A stretch of 64,000 bases of DNA from Lewinellaceae bacterium (GCA_016719605.1 JADJYW010000022.1:62001-126000), one strand, 5' to 3'. Positions 1-8,387 are shown, counted from the stretch's first letter. The notes: a model not told the origin generated them from the sequence alone. Numbers and translations are program-made.

Positions 1-333
1 GCCATGGGCGAAACCTTTGTCGTGATTTGCCTCGACACCGTACGCGACCCGTTGGAGCGCCAGATGCTGGAACAGCGATTCCGGTTGACCGGCAAGGAAA
101 TCGTAGCCATTTCGCTCGACCAGATGAACGCCTTCGCCGGCAATATGCTGCAAGTCCGAAACGACCGCGACGAAACCCTGCTCGTCCTGTCCGAACAAGC
201 TTTTCGTGCCCTTTCCTCCGAACAAATCCGCCTGCTGGAACAGCACACCCGCCTGCTCCACTGCCCCATCGATACCATCGAGACCTACGGCGGCGGCAGC
301 GCGCGCTGCATGATGGCAGAGGTTTTTATGTAG
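1..333 (+). CDS. ctlX: CtlX-like citrulline/arginine hydrolase, C-terminal part
   Basis: The gene begins before the window; only the last 110 codons are visible. The tail contains GGGSARCMMAEVF, with Cys about eight residues from the end. This matches the active-site Cys loop of the amidinotransferase-fold CtlX / arginine-deiminase-related family, cytosolic enzymes in which the Cys attacks the guanidino or ureido carbon of arginine or citrulline. The preceding LLVLSEQAFRAL and the Leu-rich helices fit the last blades of that fold. The other catalytic residues lie outside the window, so the substrate cannot be judged. The TAG stop runs straight into a heptanucleotide repeat. Confidence 0.7.
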   Translation, partial: AMGETFVVICLDTVRDPLERQMLEQRFRLTGKEIVAISLDQMNAFAGNMLQVRNDRDETLLVLSEQAFRALSSEQIRLLEQHTRLLHCPIDTIETYGGGSARCMMAEVFM

Positions 334-416
334 TTTTGAGTTTTGAGTTTGGAGTTTTGAGTTGCGCGCAACTCAAAACTCCAAACTCCAAACTCCAAAC
401 TCCAAACTCAAAACTG
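332..416. repeat. Heptanucleotide repeat folded into an inverted repeat
   Basis: Units of 7 bp, AAACTCC or AAACTCA, run on the right side (about 370-415). Their reverse complements (GAGTTTT/GAGTTTG) run on the left side (333-367). The halves meet at the palindrome GTTGCGCGCAAC, so the whole block can form one long hairpin. It begins at the stop codon of the upstream gene and could work as a transcript end. A related, non-inverted block follows another stop codon at 51760. Confidence 0.85.
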
Positions 417-495
417 TAACCTTCCCTGGCGCCTTGCTGTCAGAGTGGTCATCAACAAACGAAGCCACTTTTTTCATCAACAAAAACAACGCATC

Positions 496-716
496 ATGCA
501 AGGAGAAGGAATTGTAGCACTGTTCATCCCCATTACCATCAGCCTTGGCGCTTTCCTTATGGTTTGGGGCATCCGTTACCTCGAAAACAAGGAAAACATG
601 GCCATGATCGAAAAAGGCATGGAGCCGCAGCGCCGTCGCTTATTTTCGGTGGCCTTGGTATGCTGGCAGCCTACCTGTACGAGCGGAAAAACCCGCCCGG
701 GTCGGATGAAGTGTAA
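496..716 (+). pseudogene. DUF6249-type small membrane protein, internally deleted and frameshifted
   Basis: From ATG 496 the frame reads MQGEGIVALFIPITISLGAF, then VWGIRYLENKENMAMIEKGMEP, the usual N-terminal half of DUF6249 membrane proteins (one membrane segment, then a charged segment). From 639 a different frame reads LIFGGLGMLAAYLYERK and ends at TAA 714-716, which resembles the C-terminal segment of the same family. The middle membrane segment, roughly 40 residues, seems to be missing and the join is out of frame. This is either a decayed gene or a collapsed assembly. The family assignment is from memory of the pattern and is moderately secure. Confidence 0.6.
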
Positions 717-740
717 ACGTTACGGGTTTTTGGGCCTGAA

Positions 741-783
741 AATGTCCCGGTCGGCAATTGAGCCACCGGGACATTTTTTTTTT
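741..783 (+). terminator. Rho-independent terminator
   Basis: An 11-bp perfect stem (AATGTCCCGGT at 741-751 with ACCGGGACATT at 765-775) has a 13-nt loop and is followed by a run of ten T residues ending at 783. It lies 25 bp after the DUF6249 stop codon and closes that unit before the TetR gene. Confidence 0.9.
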
Positions 784-830
784 AAATTTAAATGTTCCGA
801 AAAAAGACTGAAAATCTGAAACAGTGTCTG

Positions 831-858
831 TATATTTGTGAGTAATCACTTACAAATA
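831..858 (+). promoter_or_regulatory. -7 element plus palindromic TetR operator
   Basis: TATATTTG at 831-838 fits the Bacteroidota -7 consensus TAnnTTTG. Overlapping it, 833-858 is an inverted repeat: TATTTGTGAGT, 4-nt spacer AATC, ACTTACAAATA, with one mismatch between 11-nt arms. The core GTGAGTAATCACTTAC looks like a TetR-family operator. It covers the -7 box and the first base of the TetR start codon, so binding would block transcription of the regulator and the overlapping hydrolase gene. No clear -33 box is visible. Confidence 0.7.
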
Positions 859-1418
859 TGACAAACAAAGAGAACATTCTGCAAACTGCGCTGCGCTTGT
901 TCGCCGAAAACGGGTTTGACCGCACGCCGACCAGCCAGATCGCCCGCGAGGCTGGCGTGTCCGAAGGCCTGATTTTTCGGCACTACGGCAACAAGGCGGG
1001 TTTGCTGGGGGCGATTATTCAGCGGGGTAGCGAGCAGGTGGAAGTGTCCATGCAGCCCTATCGGCGCGGCGCAGATCCGCTGGAAGCCATCGTGCAACAC
1101 ATCCGCGAATCGTTTCGGCTGCTTCGGGAAAACACCCCGTTTTGGCGCCTGGTACACGCCTTGCGTCATCAGGCATCGGTACAGCAAAATGCCGAAAACC
1201 AGTTAGATGCCTTCAAACAGTCGGTAGTAATTCAGTTGGCCATGCCGTTCCGGCTGCTGGGTGCCCGGCAACCGGTGGAGGAGGCACTGCTCCTGTTTGC
1301 GCTCATAGACGGCATTACTGCGCAGTACGTCCAGATACCGGAAGCATATCCGCTGGAGGTCATGGAAGAATTTATCATCAACAAATACAAACATGGAAAC
1401 TTTTCAGGTCAACCGTAA
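858..1418 (+). CDS. TetR/AcrR-family transcriptional regulator
   Basis: This is a 186-residue protein, the usual size for the family. Residues 5-50 form the TetR helix-turn-helix (ILQTALRLFAENGF, then TSQIAREAGVSEGLIFRHYG). The rest is an all-helical ligand-binding domain that cannot be assigned a ligand. The ATG at 858 sits at the edge of a 26-bp palindrome, which points to autoregulation. The 3' end overlaps the next gene by 26 bases, so the hydrolase downstream is probably cotranscribed and controlled by this repressor. Confidence 0.9.
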   Translation: MTNKENILQTALRLFAENGFDRTPTSQIAREAGVSEGLIFRHYGNKAGLLGAIIQRGSEQVEVSMQPYRRGADPLEAIVQHIRESFRLLRENTPFWRLVHALRHQASVQQNAENQLDAFKQSVVIQLAMPFRLLGARQPVEEALLLFALIDGITAQYVQIPEAYPLEVMEEFIINKYKHGNFSGQP

Positions 1419-2252
1419 CCGCTTCCCCTTTGAGTCACGCTTCGTGGAAATTGACGGGCACCGCATGCATTACATAGACGAGGGTGTCGGCAAACCGATC
1501 CTGTTTTCGCACGGCACGCCGGAATGGTCGTTTGGCTGGCGCGACATCGTGCAGGGCCTGCGCGGGCAATTCCGCTGTATTGCGCCCGATCTGCTCGGCT
1601 TCGGTTTGTCCGACAAGCCGACCGATGCCGACTACTCCGTGGCCGCCCATGCCCGGCGGATGGAACAGTTCATTCAGCAACTGGGTCTGCGCGATTTTCA
1701 TGTTGTGGCCAACGATTTCGGGTTGTCCATCGCTTTCCACTATGTGCTCCGGCACCCGGAGCAGGTGCAGCGTATCAGCTTTTTCAACGGCTGGATGTGG
1801 CCCCTGCACACCGATCCGCACTACGCCCGCCCGGCCCGAATAATGCGCACCTGGCTGGGCCGCTTGCTGTACCTGCGTTTTAATTTTCCGGTGACGGTGG
1901 TCATGCCCGCGGCTTTTGGCGACAAAAGAAACTTGATCCGGAAGTCCACCGCCACTACAAACAAGCCCTGCCCAACCCGGAATCCCGCCGGGCGGCCTAT
2001 ACTTTTTCGGGCGAATTGCTCGATGCCACAGACTTTTGGGCGGAACAATGGCGGCAAGTGGGTACGCTGGCCGGCAAGCCTTGCCTCATTTTTTGGGGCA
2101 TGAAGGATACCTTCGTTCCGCCCGGTGAACTGGAAAAGTGGAAGCAAGCCCTGCCCGGAGCACAAGTGGTTTGTTTTGAAAACGCCGGGCATTTCGTGCA
2201 AGAGGAAGAACCGGAACAGATGGTGGCCGCACTGCAGGAGTTTTTACGATAG
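1393..2252 (+). CDS. Alpha/beta hydrolase, haloalkane-dehalogenase-like (frame interrupted)
   Basis: About 286 residues once one frameshift is repaired. The first frame holds the oxyanion loop LFSHGTP (residues 37-43) and the nucleophile elbow VVANDFG, with Asp108 where most alpha/beta hydrolases have Ser. An Asp nucleophile next to an aromatic residue is typical of haloalkane dehalogenases and related hydrolases. The second frame supplies LIFWGMKD (acid) and ENAGHF (His). The frame changes at the A run 1924-1927; one more A restores KKLDPEVHRHYKQ and an uninterrupted protein. Cytosolic, no signal peptide. It overlaps the TetR gene and is its likely target. Substrate unknown. Confidence 0.75.
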
Positions 2253-2449
2253 GGTAGATTGCCGCCGCACAGCCCGGTGTCGTCGTGCCATGTTGCAAAA
2301 AATACTACTACCTGTTTCCGGCGACGGGTATGGGTCGGGTACAAATTTGCTGCCTGCTTTTGGTCTTTACAAAATCCTTACACCGCCGGGGATTCCCTTA
2401 TCTTTTGTTTACACACACTGCCGGATATTTGTCCCGTCAAGTTTTTCCA

Positions 2450-3586
2450 ATGAAAAAGGTCAATTCTAAACGACAGATTTTCGTGGCGGGCACGGCCGTG
2501 CTGCTTGTGGCGGCAGTTTGTTACCCGCTCGCCGATTATATTGGCTATCGGTCGGTTGCATTGATTCTGCTGCTTACCGTATCCATTTTGGCCATGCGGA
2601 TGTCTCTGGCAGGGGTACTCGCTGCCGCAGTTTTGAGTGCCTTAGTGTGGGATTTCTTCTTTATTCCGCCGCATTTTACGCTCACGATTGGTAGCGGTGA
2701 GGACTTGTTGCTCATCGTCATGTATTTCATCGTGGCGATTCTGAATGGCGTAATCAATTACCGCATGCGACAACTGGAGCAGGTACAGCGCCAGAAAGAA
2801 GATCGCGATACGTCCCTGAAACTTTACAATACCCTTTTCAACTCGTTATCCCACGAACTGCGCACACCCGTAGCCGCCATTTTGGGTGCAGCCGATATGT
2901 TGCAGGAAAACGATTTGGCCTTGTCGTCCGGACAAAAAAAGGCGCTGGTTTCCGAAATCGCCGACGGCGCACTTCGGCTCAGCGAACAAGTAGAAAACCT
3001 GTTGAGCATGTCGAGGCTCGAAGCGGGCATGATTTTGCCCAAAAAAGAATGGTGCGACGTGGGTGATTTGCTGTACAGTACCCTCGAAAAACTGAAGCCG
3101 GAAAGTCACAACCACCCTGTCGAGATTTACCTGCCGAATGATTTGCCATTGGTTCGGCTCGATTTTGGGCTGACCGAGCAAGTGGTACGCAACCTGCTCA
3201 GCAATGCCTTTCGCCACACACCGGCGGGGACACCGGTGCGGATGGCAGCAAAACTTGTCCACGATACAGCGGGGCATTTTGAAACAACCGAGCAGACGGA
3301 TGTCCCCGTCCAGCTGGTGCGCGATAAAATGATTTACCGGTTGCAAATCAAGGTTTCGGACAACGGCTCAGGCTTCCCGCCGGAAGAAATCGGACAGGTG
3401 TTCGGGAAATTCTATCGTTCGGCGGACACGGTGGCCGGCGGCACGGGTTTGGGCCTGTTTATCGTCAAGGGTTTTGTCGAAGCTCAAGGCGGTGAGGTAT
3501 CGCTGAGCAACCAGCGGCAGGGTGGGGCTGTATTTTTGCTGGAGTTTCCCACCCAAATTTTACCGCAAAACCTCCATGCGTCATGA
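2450..3586 (+). CDS. KdpD-like sensor histidine kinase lacking the N-terminal sensor domain
   Basis: A 378-residue inner-membrane kinase. Residues 10-105 form the four-helix DUF4118 membrane domain of KdpD, including WDFFFIPPHFTLTIG. The HisKA domain has FNSLSHELRTP with phosphoacceptor His135, and the ATPase domain has NLLSNAFRHTP (N box, Asn252), DNGSGFP and GGTGLGLFIVKG. The KdpD and universal-stress domains of about 500 residues found in E. coli KdpD are absent. The start MKKVNSKRQ at 2450 was chosen because the open frame upstream has no KdpD similarity. It overlaps the response regulator gene by four bases and is followed by kup. Confidence 0.88.
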   Translation: MKKVNSKRQIFVAGTAVLLVAAVCYPLADYIGYRSVALILLLTVSILAMRMSLAGVLAAAVLSALVWDFFFIPPHFTLTIGSGEDLLLIVMYFIVAILNGVINYRMRQLEQVQRQKEDRDTSLKLYNTLFNSLSHELRTPVAAILGAADMLQENDLALSSGQKKALVSEIADGALRLSEQVENLLSMSRLEAGMILPKKEWCDVGDLLYSTLEKLKPESHNHPVEIYLPNDLPLVRLDFGLTEQVVRNLLSNAFRHTPAGTPVRMAAKLVHDTAGHFETTEQTDVPVQLVRDKMIYRLQIKVSDNGSGFPPEEIGQVFGKFYRSADTVAGGTGLGLFIVKGFVEAQGGEVSLSNQRQGGAVFLLEFPTQILPQNLHAS

Positions 3587-4266
3587 ATAAGTCAGGTGTG
3601 CTTGTTATCGAAGATGAGGCGGCTATCCGCAAACTGTTGGAAATTGCCCTGCAATCCAGCGGGTACAATTGCTTCCTGGCAGCCACCGGCCGCGAAGGAA
3701 AAATCCTGGCAGCGGCACAACAGCCCGATCTGGTGCTGCTCGACCTGGGGCTGCCCGACGAAGACGGACAAAGCCTGCTCCAGAGCCTGCGCGAATGGTA
3801 CACCAAGCCCGTCATCATTGTATCGGCGCGCAGTTCGGAAGCCGAAATCATTCAGGCATTGGATCATGGCGCCAACGACTACCTGACCAAACCCTTTCGC
3901 ACGGGCGAACTGCTGGCGCGTATCCGCTCGGCCATTCGGCAGACGACTACCGAACCTGCTGACCCCATGAAAAATTTTGGGAATCTGACCATTGATCTGG
4001 CGACCAGAACGGTCAAAAAAAACAAGGAGATCATCAAACTGACCTCTACGGAGTACGCTTTGCTGGCGCTTTTTGTAAAAAATGAAGGCCGGGTGCTGAC
4101 CCATGCATTCATCCTGCGGGAGGTGTGGGGGCCGGGTTATGTGGAGCACACGGAGTATCCACGGGTTTTTGTGGGCCAGCTGCGCAAAAAAATAGAAGAC
4201 GATCCGAATCGCCCGAAATTGATCCTCACGGAATCGGGGGTGGGCTATCGTTTTACAGAAGGATGA
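3583..4266 (+). CDS. KdpE-like response regulator (OmpR/PhoB family)
   Basis: A 227-residue protein with a receiver domain (1-120) and a winged-helix domain (130-227). The acidic pocket is IEDE at 9-12, the phosphoacceptor is Asp54 in LLDLGLPD, and the conserved Lys103 is in LTKPF. The C-terminal half has LTSTEYALLALFVKNEGRVLT-type OmpR features, then GPGYVEHTEYPRVFVGQLRKKIE, the KdpE version of the recognition helix region. The ATG lies inside the end of the kinase gene (ATGA overlap), so the two are translationally coupled. Its probable target is the kup gene 98 bp downstream; no kdpFABC genes are in the window. Confidence 0.9.
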   Translation: MNKSGVLVIEDEAAIRKLLEIALQSSGYNCFLAATGREGKILAAAQQPDLVLLDLGLPDEDGQSLLQSLREWYTKPVIIVSARSSEAEIIQALDHGANDYLTKPFRTGELLARIRSAIRQTTTEPADPMKNFGNLTIDLATRTVKKNKEIIKLTSTEYALLALFVKNEGRVLTHAFILREVWGPGYVEHTEYPRVFVGQLRKKIEDDPNRPKLILTESGVGYRFTEG

Positions 4267-4275
4267 TTTATGACT

Positions 4276-4308
4276 GGGTGTTTAGGTGCCTCCGTAACCT
4301 AAACACCC
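4276..4308. repeat. Perfect 12-bp hairpin upstream of kup
   Basis: GGGTGTTTAGGT at 4276-4287 and ACCTAAACACCC at 4297-4308 pair perfectly around a 9-nt loop. The right arm is followed by an A-rich, not T-rich, stretch, so it is not a standard terminator for the kinase/regulator unit. Its position, ten bases after the regulator stop and 55 bases before the kup start, makes it a candidate RNA stability element or operator. Confidence 0.8.
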
Positions 4309-4363
4309 AAATACAAAAAAACAGAGGCACAAAAACACCCAAAAACCTTCCAAATTCAATTTT

Positions 4364-6325
4364 ATGAAACCCAATTCGAACGGCTCCGCCTCTGCGCGGG
4401 TGACGGCAGCATCCCTTTTGGTCGCTCTTGGCATCATTTACGGCGACATTGGCACTTCGCCGCTGTATGTGCTGAAGGCCATCGTCAGCGAACATGAAGT
4501 ATCCGAACTGCTGGTGTACGGCGGCATCTCGTGTATTTTCTGGACGCTGGTTTTTCAAACCACGTTCAAGTATGTGATCCTCACGTTGCAAGCCGACAAC
4601 CACGGCGAGGGCGGCATCTTTTCGTTGTATGCGCTGGTGTGGCGATTCGGACGCGGGAAACTGGTGATTCCGACCATCATCGGGGCGAGCACCTTGCTGG
4701 CTGACGGGATCATCACGCCGCCGATCTCGGTGTCGTCGGCGGTAGAAGGACTGGAAAAAGTAATTCCGAATTTGCCCACGGCAACCATTGTTGTGGGCAT
4801 CCTGACGGCCATTTTCTTCTTTCAGCGGTTCGGTACGCACAAAGTCGGCTCGGTATTCGGCCCGATGATGCTGGTTTGGTTTTCGATGTTGTTCGTCCTG
4901 GGCATTGTGCAAATTGCACACTACCCGGAGATCGTGAAAGCGCTCAGCCCGACCTACGCCATTCAATTGCTGACCCAATATCCGGGCGGTTTTTGGTTGC
5001 TCGGCGCGGTGTTTTTGTGCACCACCGGGGCCGAGGCTTTGTACTCGGATCTGGGCCACTGCGGCCGGCGGAACATCCGCATCACCTGGGGTTTTGTCAA
5101 AACCAGTTTGGTTATCAACTACCTGGGCCAGGCAGCCTGGCTGATGCACCATACTGCCGGCGGTGGTTTGGACGGGCGCAATCCGTTTTTTGAAATCATG
5201 CCCGGGTGGTTTTTATTACCCGGTATTGCCATCGCTACGTCGGCAGCGATCATCGCTTCGCAGGCGCTCATTTCGGGGTCGTACACGTTGATTTCGGAAG
5301 CAATGTCGCTGAATTTCTGGCCCCGGGTGGCCGTGCGCCAGCCATCCGAATTGAAAGGGCAGATTTACATTCCATCGGTTAACCTGCTGCTGTGGATCGG
5401 CTGCCTTGGTGTCGTGTTTTATTTCGGCAACTCGTCCAACATGGAAGCCGCTTACGGCTTTTCCATCACGGTCACCATGCTGATGACCACCGCGCTGCTC
5501 TCGTATTTCCTGCTTTTTATCAAAAAATGGAAAATGGGCTGGGTTGCCGGCATTCTGATGTTGTTCGGCACCATCGAAATCGGTTTTCTAATCGCCAATT
5601 TGCAAAAATTTCATCACGGCGGATCGTTTGCGGTTTTCATGGGTCTGGGCTTTTTTGCGGTGATGTACACCTGGTTTTTTGCCCGAAAAATCAATAACCG
5701 TTTCGTCCGTTTTGTCGAACTGCGCAACTACACCACGTTGCTCGAGAGCCTGAGTAACGACCAGGAAATTTCAAAATTTTCGACCCACCTCATCTACCTC
5801 ACCAAAGCCAACAACCCGGAACACATCGAGGAAAAAATCGTGCGGTCCATTTTTTCGAAGAAACCGAAACGCGCAGATATGTACTGGTTTCTGCACCTCA
5901 ACCGTACCGACGATCCCTACACCCTGGAGTACCGGGTGCATGAACTTCTGGATGACAAGGTTATCCGGGTGGACATCAACATCGGTTTTCGGGTGCAGCC
6001 GCGCACGGAGTTGTACTTCAAAAAAATCGTGCAGGAACTTGTGGCCAGCCGGGAAATTAACCTGCATATCCGCCCGGATGGCTCCACGCGGTACAATCCG
6101 GAGCCGGATTTCAAATTCGTGGTGCTGGAGAAATTTCTTTCTGCCGAAAACGAGTTTACCCTGCGCGACGGGCTGCTGCTGAATGGTTATTTCCTGTTGA
6201 AAAAATTCGGCATCTCGGATGAAAAAGCCTTTGGACTGGACAAAAGCGACGTGGTCGTGGAGGATGTGCCACTGGTGTATCAGCCCGTGGATGCAGTGCC
6301 GCTGGAGCGGGTCGGGAAAGGATGA
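4364..6325 (+). CDS. kup: Kup potassium uptake transporter
   Basis: A 653-residue KUP/HAK/KT-family protein. The N-terminus has the family signature YGDIGTSPLYVLKAI (residues 26-40), followed by about 12 membrane segments to residue 440 and a soluble C-terminal domain of about 200 residues, as in E. coli Kup. Sequences such as GGIFSLYAL and TTGAEALYSDLGH are typical of the transporter core. It imports potassium with protons through the inner membrane. It follows a Kdp-type two-component pair in the same direction, which suggests control by potassium or turgor. The gap contains a hairpin but no clear promoter. Confidence 0.95.
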   Translation: MKPNSNGSASARVTAASLLVALGIIYGDIGTSPLYVLKAIVSEHEVSELLVYGGISCIFWTLVFQTTFKYVILTLQADNHGEGGIFSLYALVWRFGRGKLVIPTIIGASTLLADGIITPPISVSSAVEGLEKVIPNLPTATIVVGILTAIFFFQRFGTHKVGSVFGPMMLVWFSMLFVLGIVQIAHYPEIVKALSPTYAIQLLTQYPGGFWLLGAVFLCTTGAEALYSDLGHCGRRNIRITWGFVKTSLVINYLGQAAWLMHHTAGGGLDGRNPFFEIMPGWFLLPGIAIATSAAIIASQALISGSYTLISEAMSLNFWPRVAVRQPSELKGQIYIPSVNLLLWIGCLGVVFYFGNSSNMEAAYGFSITVTMLMTTALLSYFLLFIKKWKMGWVAGILMLFGTIEIGFLIANLQKFHHGGSFAVFMGLGFFAVMYTWFFARKINNRFVRFVELRNYTTLLESLSNDQEISKFSTHLIYLTKANNPEHIEEKIVRSIFSKKPKRADMYWFLHLNRTDDPYTLEYRVHELLDDKVIRVDINIGFRVQPRTELYFKKIVQELVASREINLHIRPDGSTRYNPEPDFKFVVLEKFLSAENEFTLRDGLLLNGYFLLKKFGISDEKAFGLDKSDVVVEDVPLVYQPVDAVPLERVGKG

Positions 6326-6471
6326 TCCCCATGCCGGCTACTGATTTTCCCGGTGCGTTTGATTTGAGTATTGGCTCTACTTTTACGCGATTTTTGAATG
6401 GAGGTTACCTGTCATGCGCCGGCGCACAGCTTCGGCCTTCTCGTTTTTTCACCAGATAGTCCGATCCATCC

Positions 6472-7005
6472 ATGTGCAAACGCGCCTTCTTGATTGCCGG
6501 CCTGCTGTTCCCGGTATTTTTTCTGATGCAATGCCGGAAACCCGCTCCGGTGAGTCCCGAAATCTGGTACCAAACGCTTCGACCAACGATTCAGGCGCTG
6601 GCCGACCTGCAAGCCGATACCACCCACCTCGAATACTTAGCCGACAGCACCTTCAGCCACCGGGTATTCATGCACGGCGGACGGGTTTTTCGGGAAGAAT
6701 GGTACGGAAAAGCAGGCGATTTGCAGGGGAGGTCGCTTTTTACTCCTGACGGAAAATTTGAATGGCGCTGCGAAATTTGTCCCGACAGTTCCATCGGCTT
6801 CGAAGGCATTTTATTCAAAAACAAATTTTACGGCCCCAGCACCTGGTGGTATTGCAACGGCCAAATGCGCCAGCAGGGGTACCGCTATGCCAATCGCGAA
6901 ATCGGCACCTGGCGTCGCTGGGATGAAAAGGGCGTACTGGTAGATTCCATTGACCGTGGAAACCACGACCTGCTGGATTCACTGGTGAATATTGCTGTTT
7001 TGTAG
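6472..7005 (+). CDS. Lipoprotein with YwqK/MORN-variant repeats
   Basis: A 177-residue protein. A signal peptide ends in a lipobox, FFLMQC, with Cys21 as the lipid-anchored residue. The C-terminal half has short Tyr/Trp/Gly repeats (KFYGPSTWWYCNGQMRQQGYR, then REIGTWRRWDEKGVLV) like the MORN variants of the YwqK family, often annotated as toxin-antitoxin YwqK components although this role is unproven. No partner toxin is adjacent. Probably in the outer membrane or periplasmic face. Function unknown. Confidence 0.65.
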   Translation: MCKRAFLIAGLLFPVFFLMQCRKPAPVSPEIWYQTLRPTIQALADLQADTTHLEYLADSTFSHRVFMHGGRVFREEWYGKAGDLQGRSLFTPDGKFEWRCEICPDSSIGFEGILFKNKFYGPSTWWYCNGQMRQQGYRYANREIGTWRRWDEKGVLVDSIDRGNHDLLDSLVNIAVL

Positions 7006-7046
7006 ACGCGGCGCCTTTGCTCCGGCACCACGTTGTGCTAAAATTT

Positions 7047-8387
7047 TCAAGGCACGGGATACCAGTTTATCCGACGGGAAAAAAACATCACTATGGCCAG
7101 GATACAGAACAGCCCAAGGCTTCCGATCAACAAGGCATAGTCTTGCAGTTGCAGCGTGACAAACAGAAACCCGTACAATACCGCCAGGGTACCGCCTACC
7201 AGCAAACCCATTTGAGCCGATTGGAACAGGGCACGGGCATACAGGCCGGTGAGCGCAATGGTCATAAGTGCCGCGATCAGGTAGGCGCTGTTGAAGGAGG
7301 TGTGTTCCGAAATAGATACCAGCAGGGTGTAAAAAATGACTAATGCCAAACCGATGAGCGCGTACTGGAACGGATGCACCTGCCGGGAATGCCGCATTTC
7401 AATAAAAAACATACACAAAAACGTGAGACCGATAAAAAGCACCGCATACTTCACCGAGCGGGTAGATTTTTGATAATTGTCAACCGGAAGCAAAAAACTT
7501 ACCCCAAACGCACTTTCCTGAAAACGCACCTCCCTGTCGCTGGTCCATTGCTGCGGGTAGTTGCGGTTGAGATTCAGTATTTTCCACGAGGCATTGAACC
7601 CATCGGAGCGGATGTTTTTTTTATCGGGCAGAAACGCGCCGGTGAAACTTGGGTCGGGCCAGATGGAGGCTAATTGCACGGTTGTCACTTTGCCTACGGG
7701 TGTAAAAAACAAGGCGCTGGAGCCTTTTACAGCCATGTCAAGCCGAAATGGGTATGCGCCGATGGATTGACCGGAGGCGGGCGTTAAATCGAGCGGAACG
7801 TGAATACCGCTGGCGTTGATACCGGGTACCGGGATACCCGGTTCCGACACGATCGTTTTGTCGCCCCAGTGCAACACCACCTGATCCTGGAGGCCGCGCA
7901 AATCGGGCAAGCCTATGGCCAACACGGCTTTGTCCCACTGAATTTGTGCGCCGGATGGAATACTTTTCTCTACTTCCGGAGATTCAAATGTGCCTTCCAG
8001 CCGAAAGGATCCGCTGTAGAGCACGACTTCAAAAATGCCGCGATGGCGCTTCTCTGGAACAATGTCGCCGGTAATGCTCAACTGATCGGGTAAAAAATAC
8101 GCGTAACTGTGCCGGCTGTTCACGGCCAGCCCGTTCGTATCCCGAATAATCTCCCGGAAAGGCAATACCAGCACCGGGCCGGAAAGTGTTTGCATGCCGC
8201 CCCACTTGCCGCTGACTTCTTCATGCGCCTCGATTTGGCGTCCTTCCCGCTCCTGAATCAGCCTTTCCACCATATTGGCCGGTATGAGCAGCAGCAGCAC
8301 AAGAAAAAAAATGATCGCGCCTTTGAGGGTGGTGTTATGCCGATGCCAGGCATTGGGTTCGGGCGTGTACGGTTCGGTTGTTTGCAT
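7047..8387 (-). CDS. creD: CreD-family inner membrane protein
   Basis: 446 residues from the chosen start MQTTEP. A membrane segment at residues 22-38 (GAIIFFLVLLLLIPANMV) leads into VERLIQEREGRQ and a periplasmic domain of about 260 residues, followed by five membrane segments (about 310-440), which is the CreD layout. The start at 8387 is preferred to one 20 codons upstream because the upstream part lacks family similarity. In enterobacteria CreD belongs to the CreBC regulon and affects envelope integrity; no creBC pair is adjacent here. The gene ends 41 bp from the convergent YwqK-like gene. Confidence 0.88.
   Translation of the reverse strand: MQTTEPYTPEPNAWHRHNTTLKGAIIFFLVLLLLIPANMVERLIQEREGRQIEAHEEVSGKWGGMQTLSGPVLVLPFREIIRDTNGLAVNSRHSYAYFLPDQLSITGDIVPEKRHRGIFEVVLYSGSFRLEGTFESPEVEKSIPSGAQIQWDKAVLAIGLPDLRGLQDQVVLHWGDKTIVSEPGIPVPGINASGIHVPLDLTPASGQSIGAYPFRLDMAVKGSSALFFTPVGKVTTVQLASIWPDPSFTGAFLPDKKNIRSDGFNASWKILNLNRNYPQQWTSDREVRFQESAFGVSFLLPVDNYQKSTRSVKYAVLFIGLTFLCMFFIEMRHSRQVHPFQYALIGLALVIFYTLLVSISEHTSFNSAYLIAALMTIALTGLYARALFQSAQMGLLVGGTLAVLYGFLFVTLQLQDYALLIGSLGLFCILAIVMFFSRRINWYPVP

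Noticed and set aside
332..416. CRISPR-like array
   Set aside because: Units are 7 bp without unique spacers, and no cas genes are present.
1921..1931. Programmed -1 frameshift in the hydrolase gene
   Set aside because: The site lacks a classical slippery heptamer and stimulator, and three other genes show similar homopolymer breaks, so sequence error is simpler.
4267..4363. Potassium or c-di-AMP riboswitch before kup
   Set aside because: The leader is under 100 nt with one hairpin and shows no recognised riboswitch core.
6472..7005. Toxin-antitoxin role for the YwqK-like lipoprotein
   Set aside because: No toxin gene is adjacent and the protein is lipid-anchored; the family name alone is not evidence.
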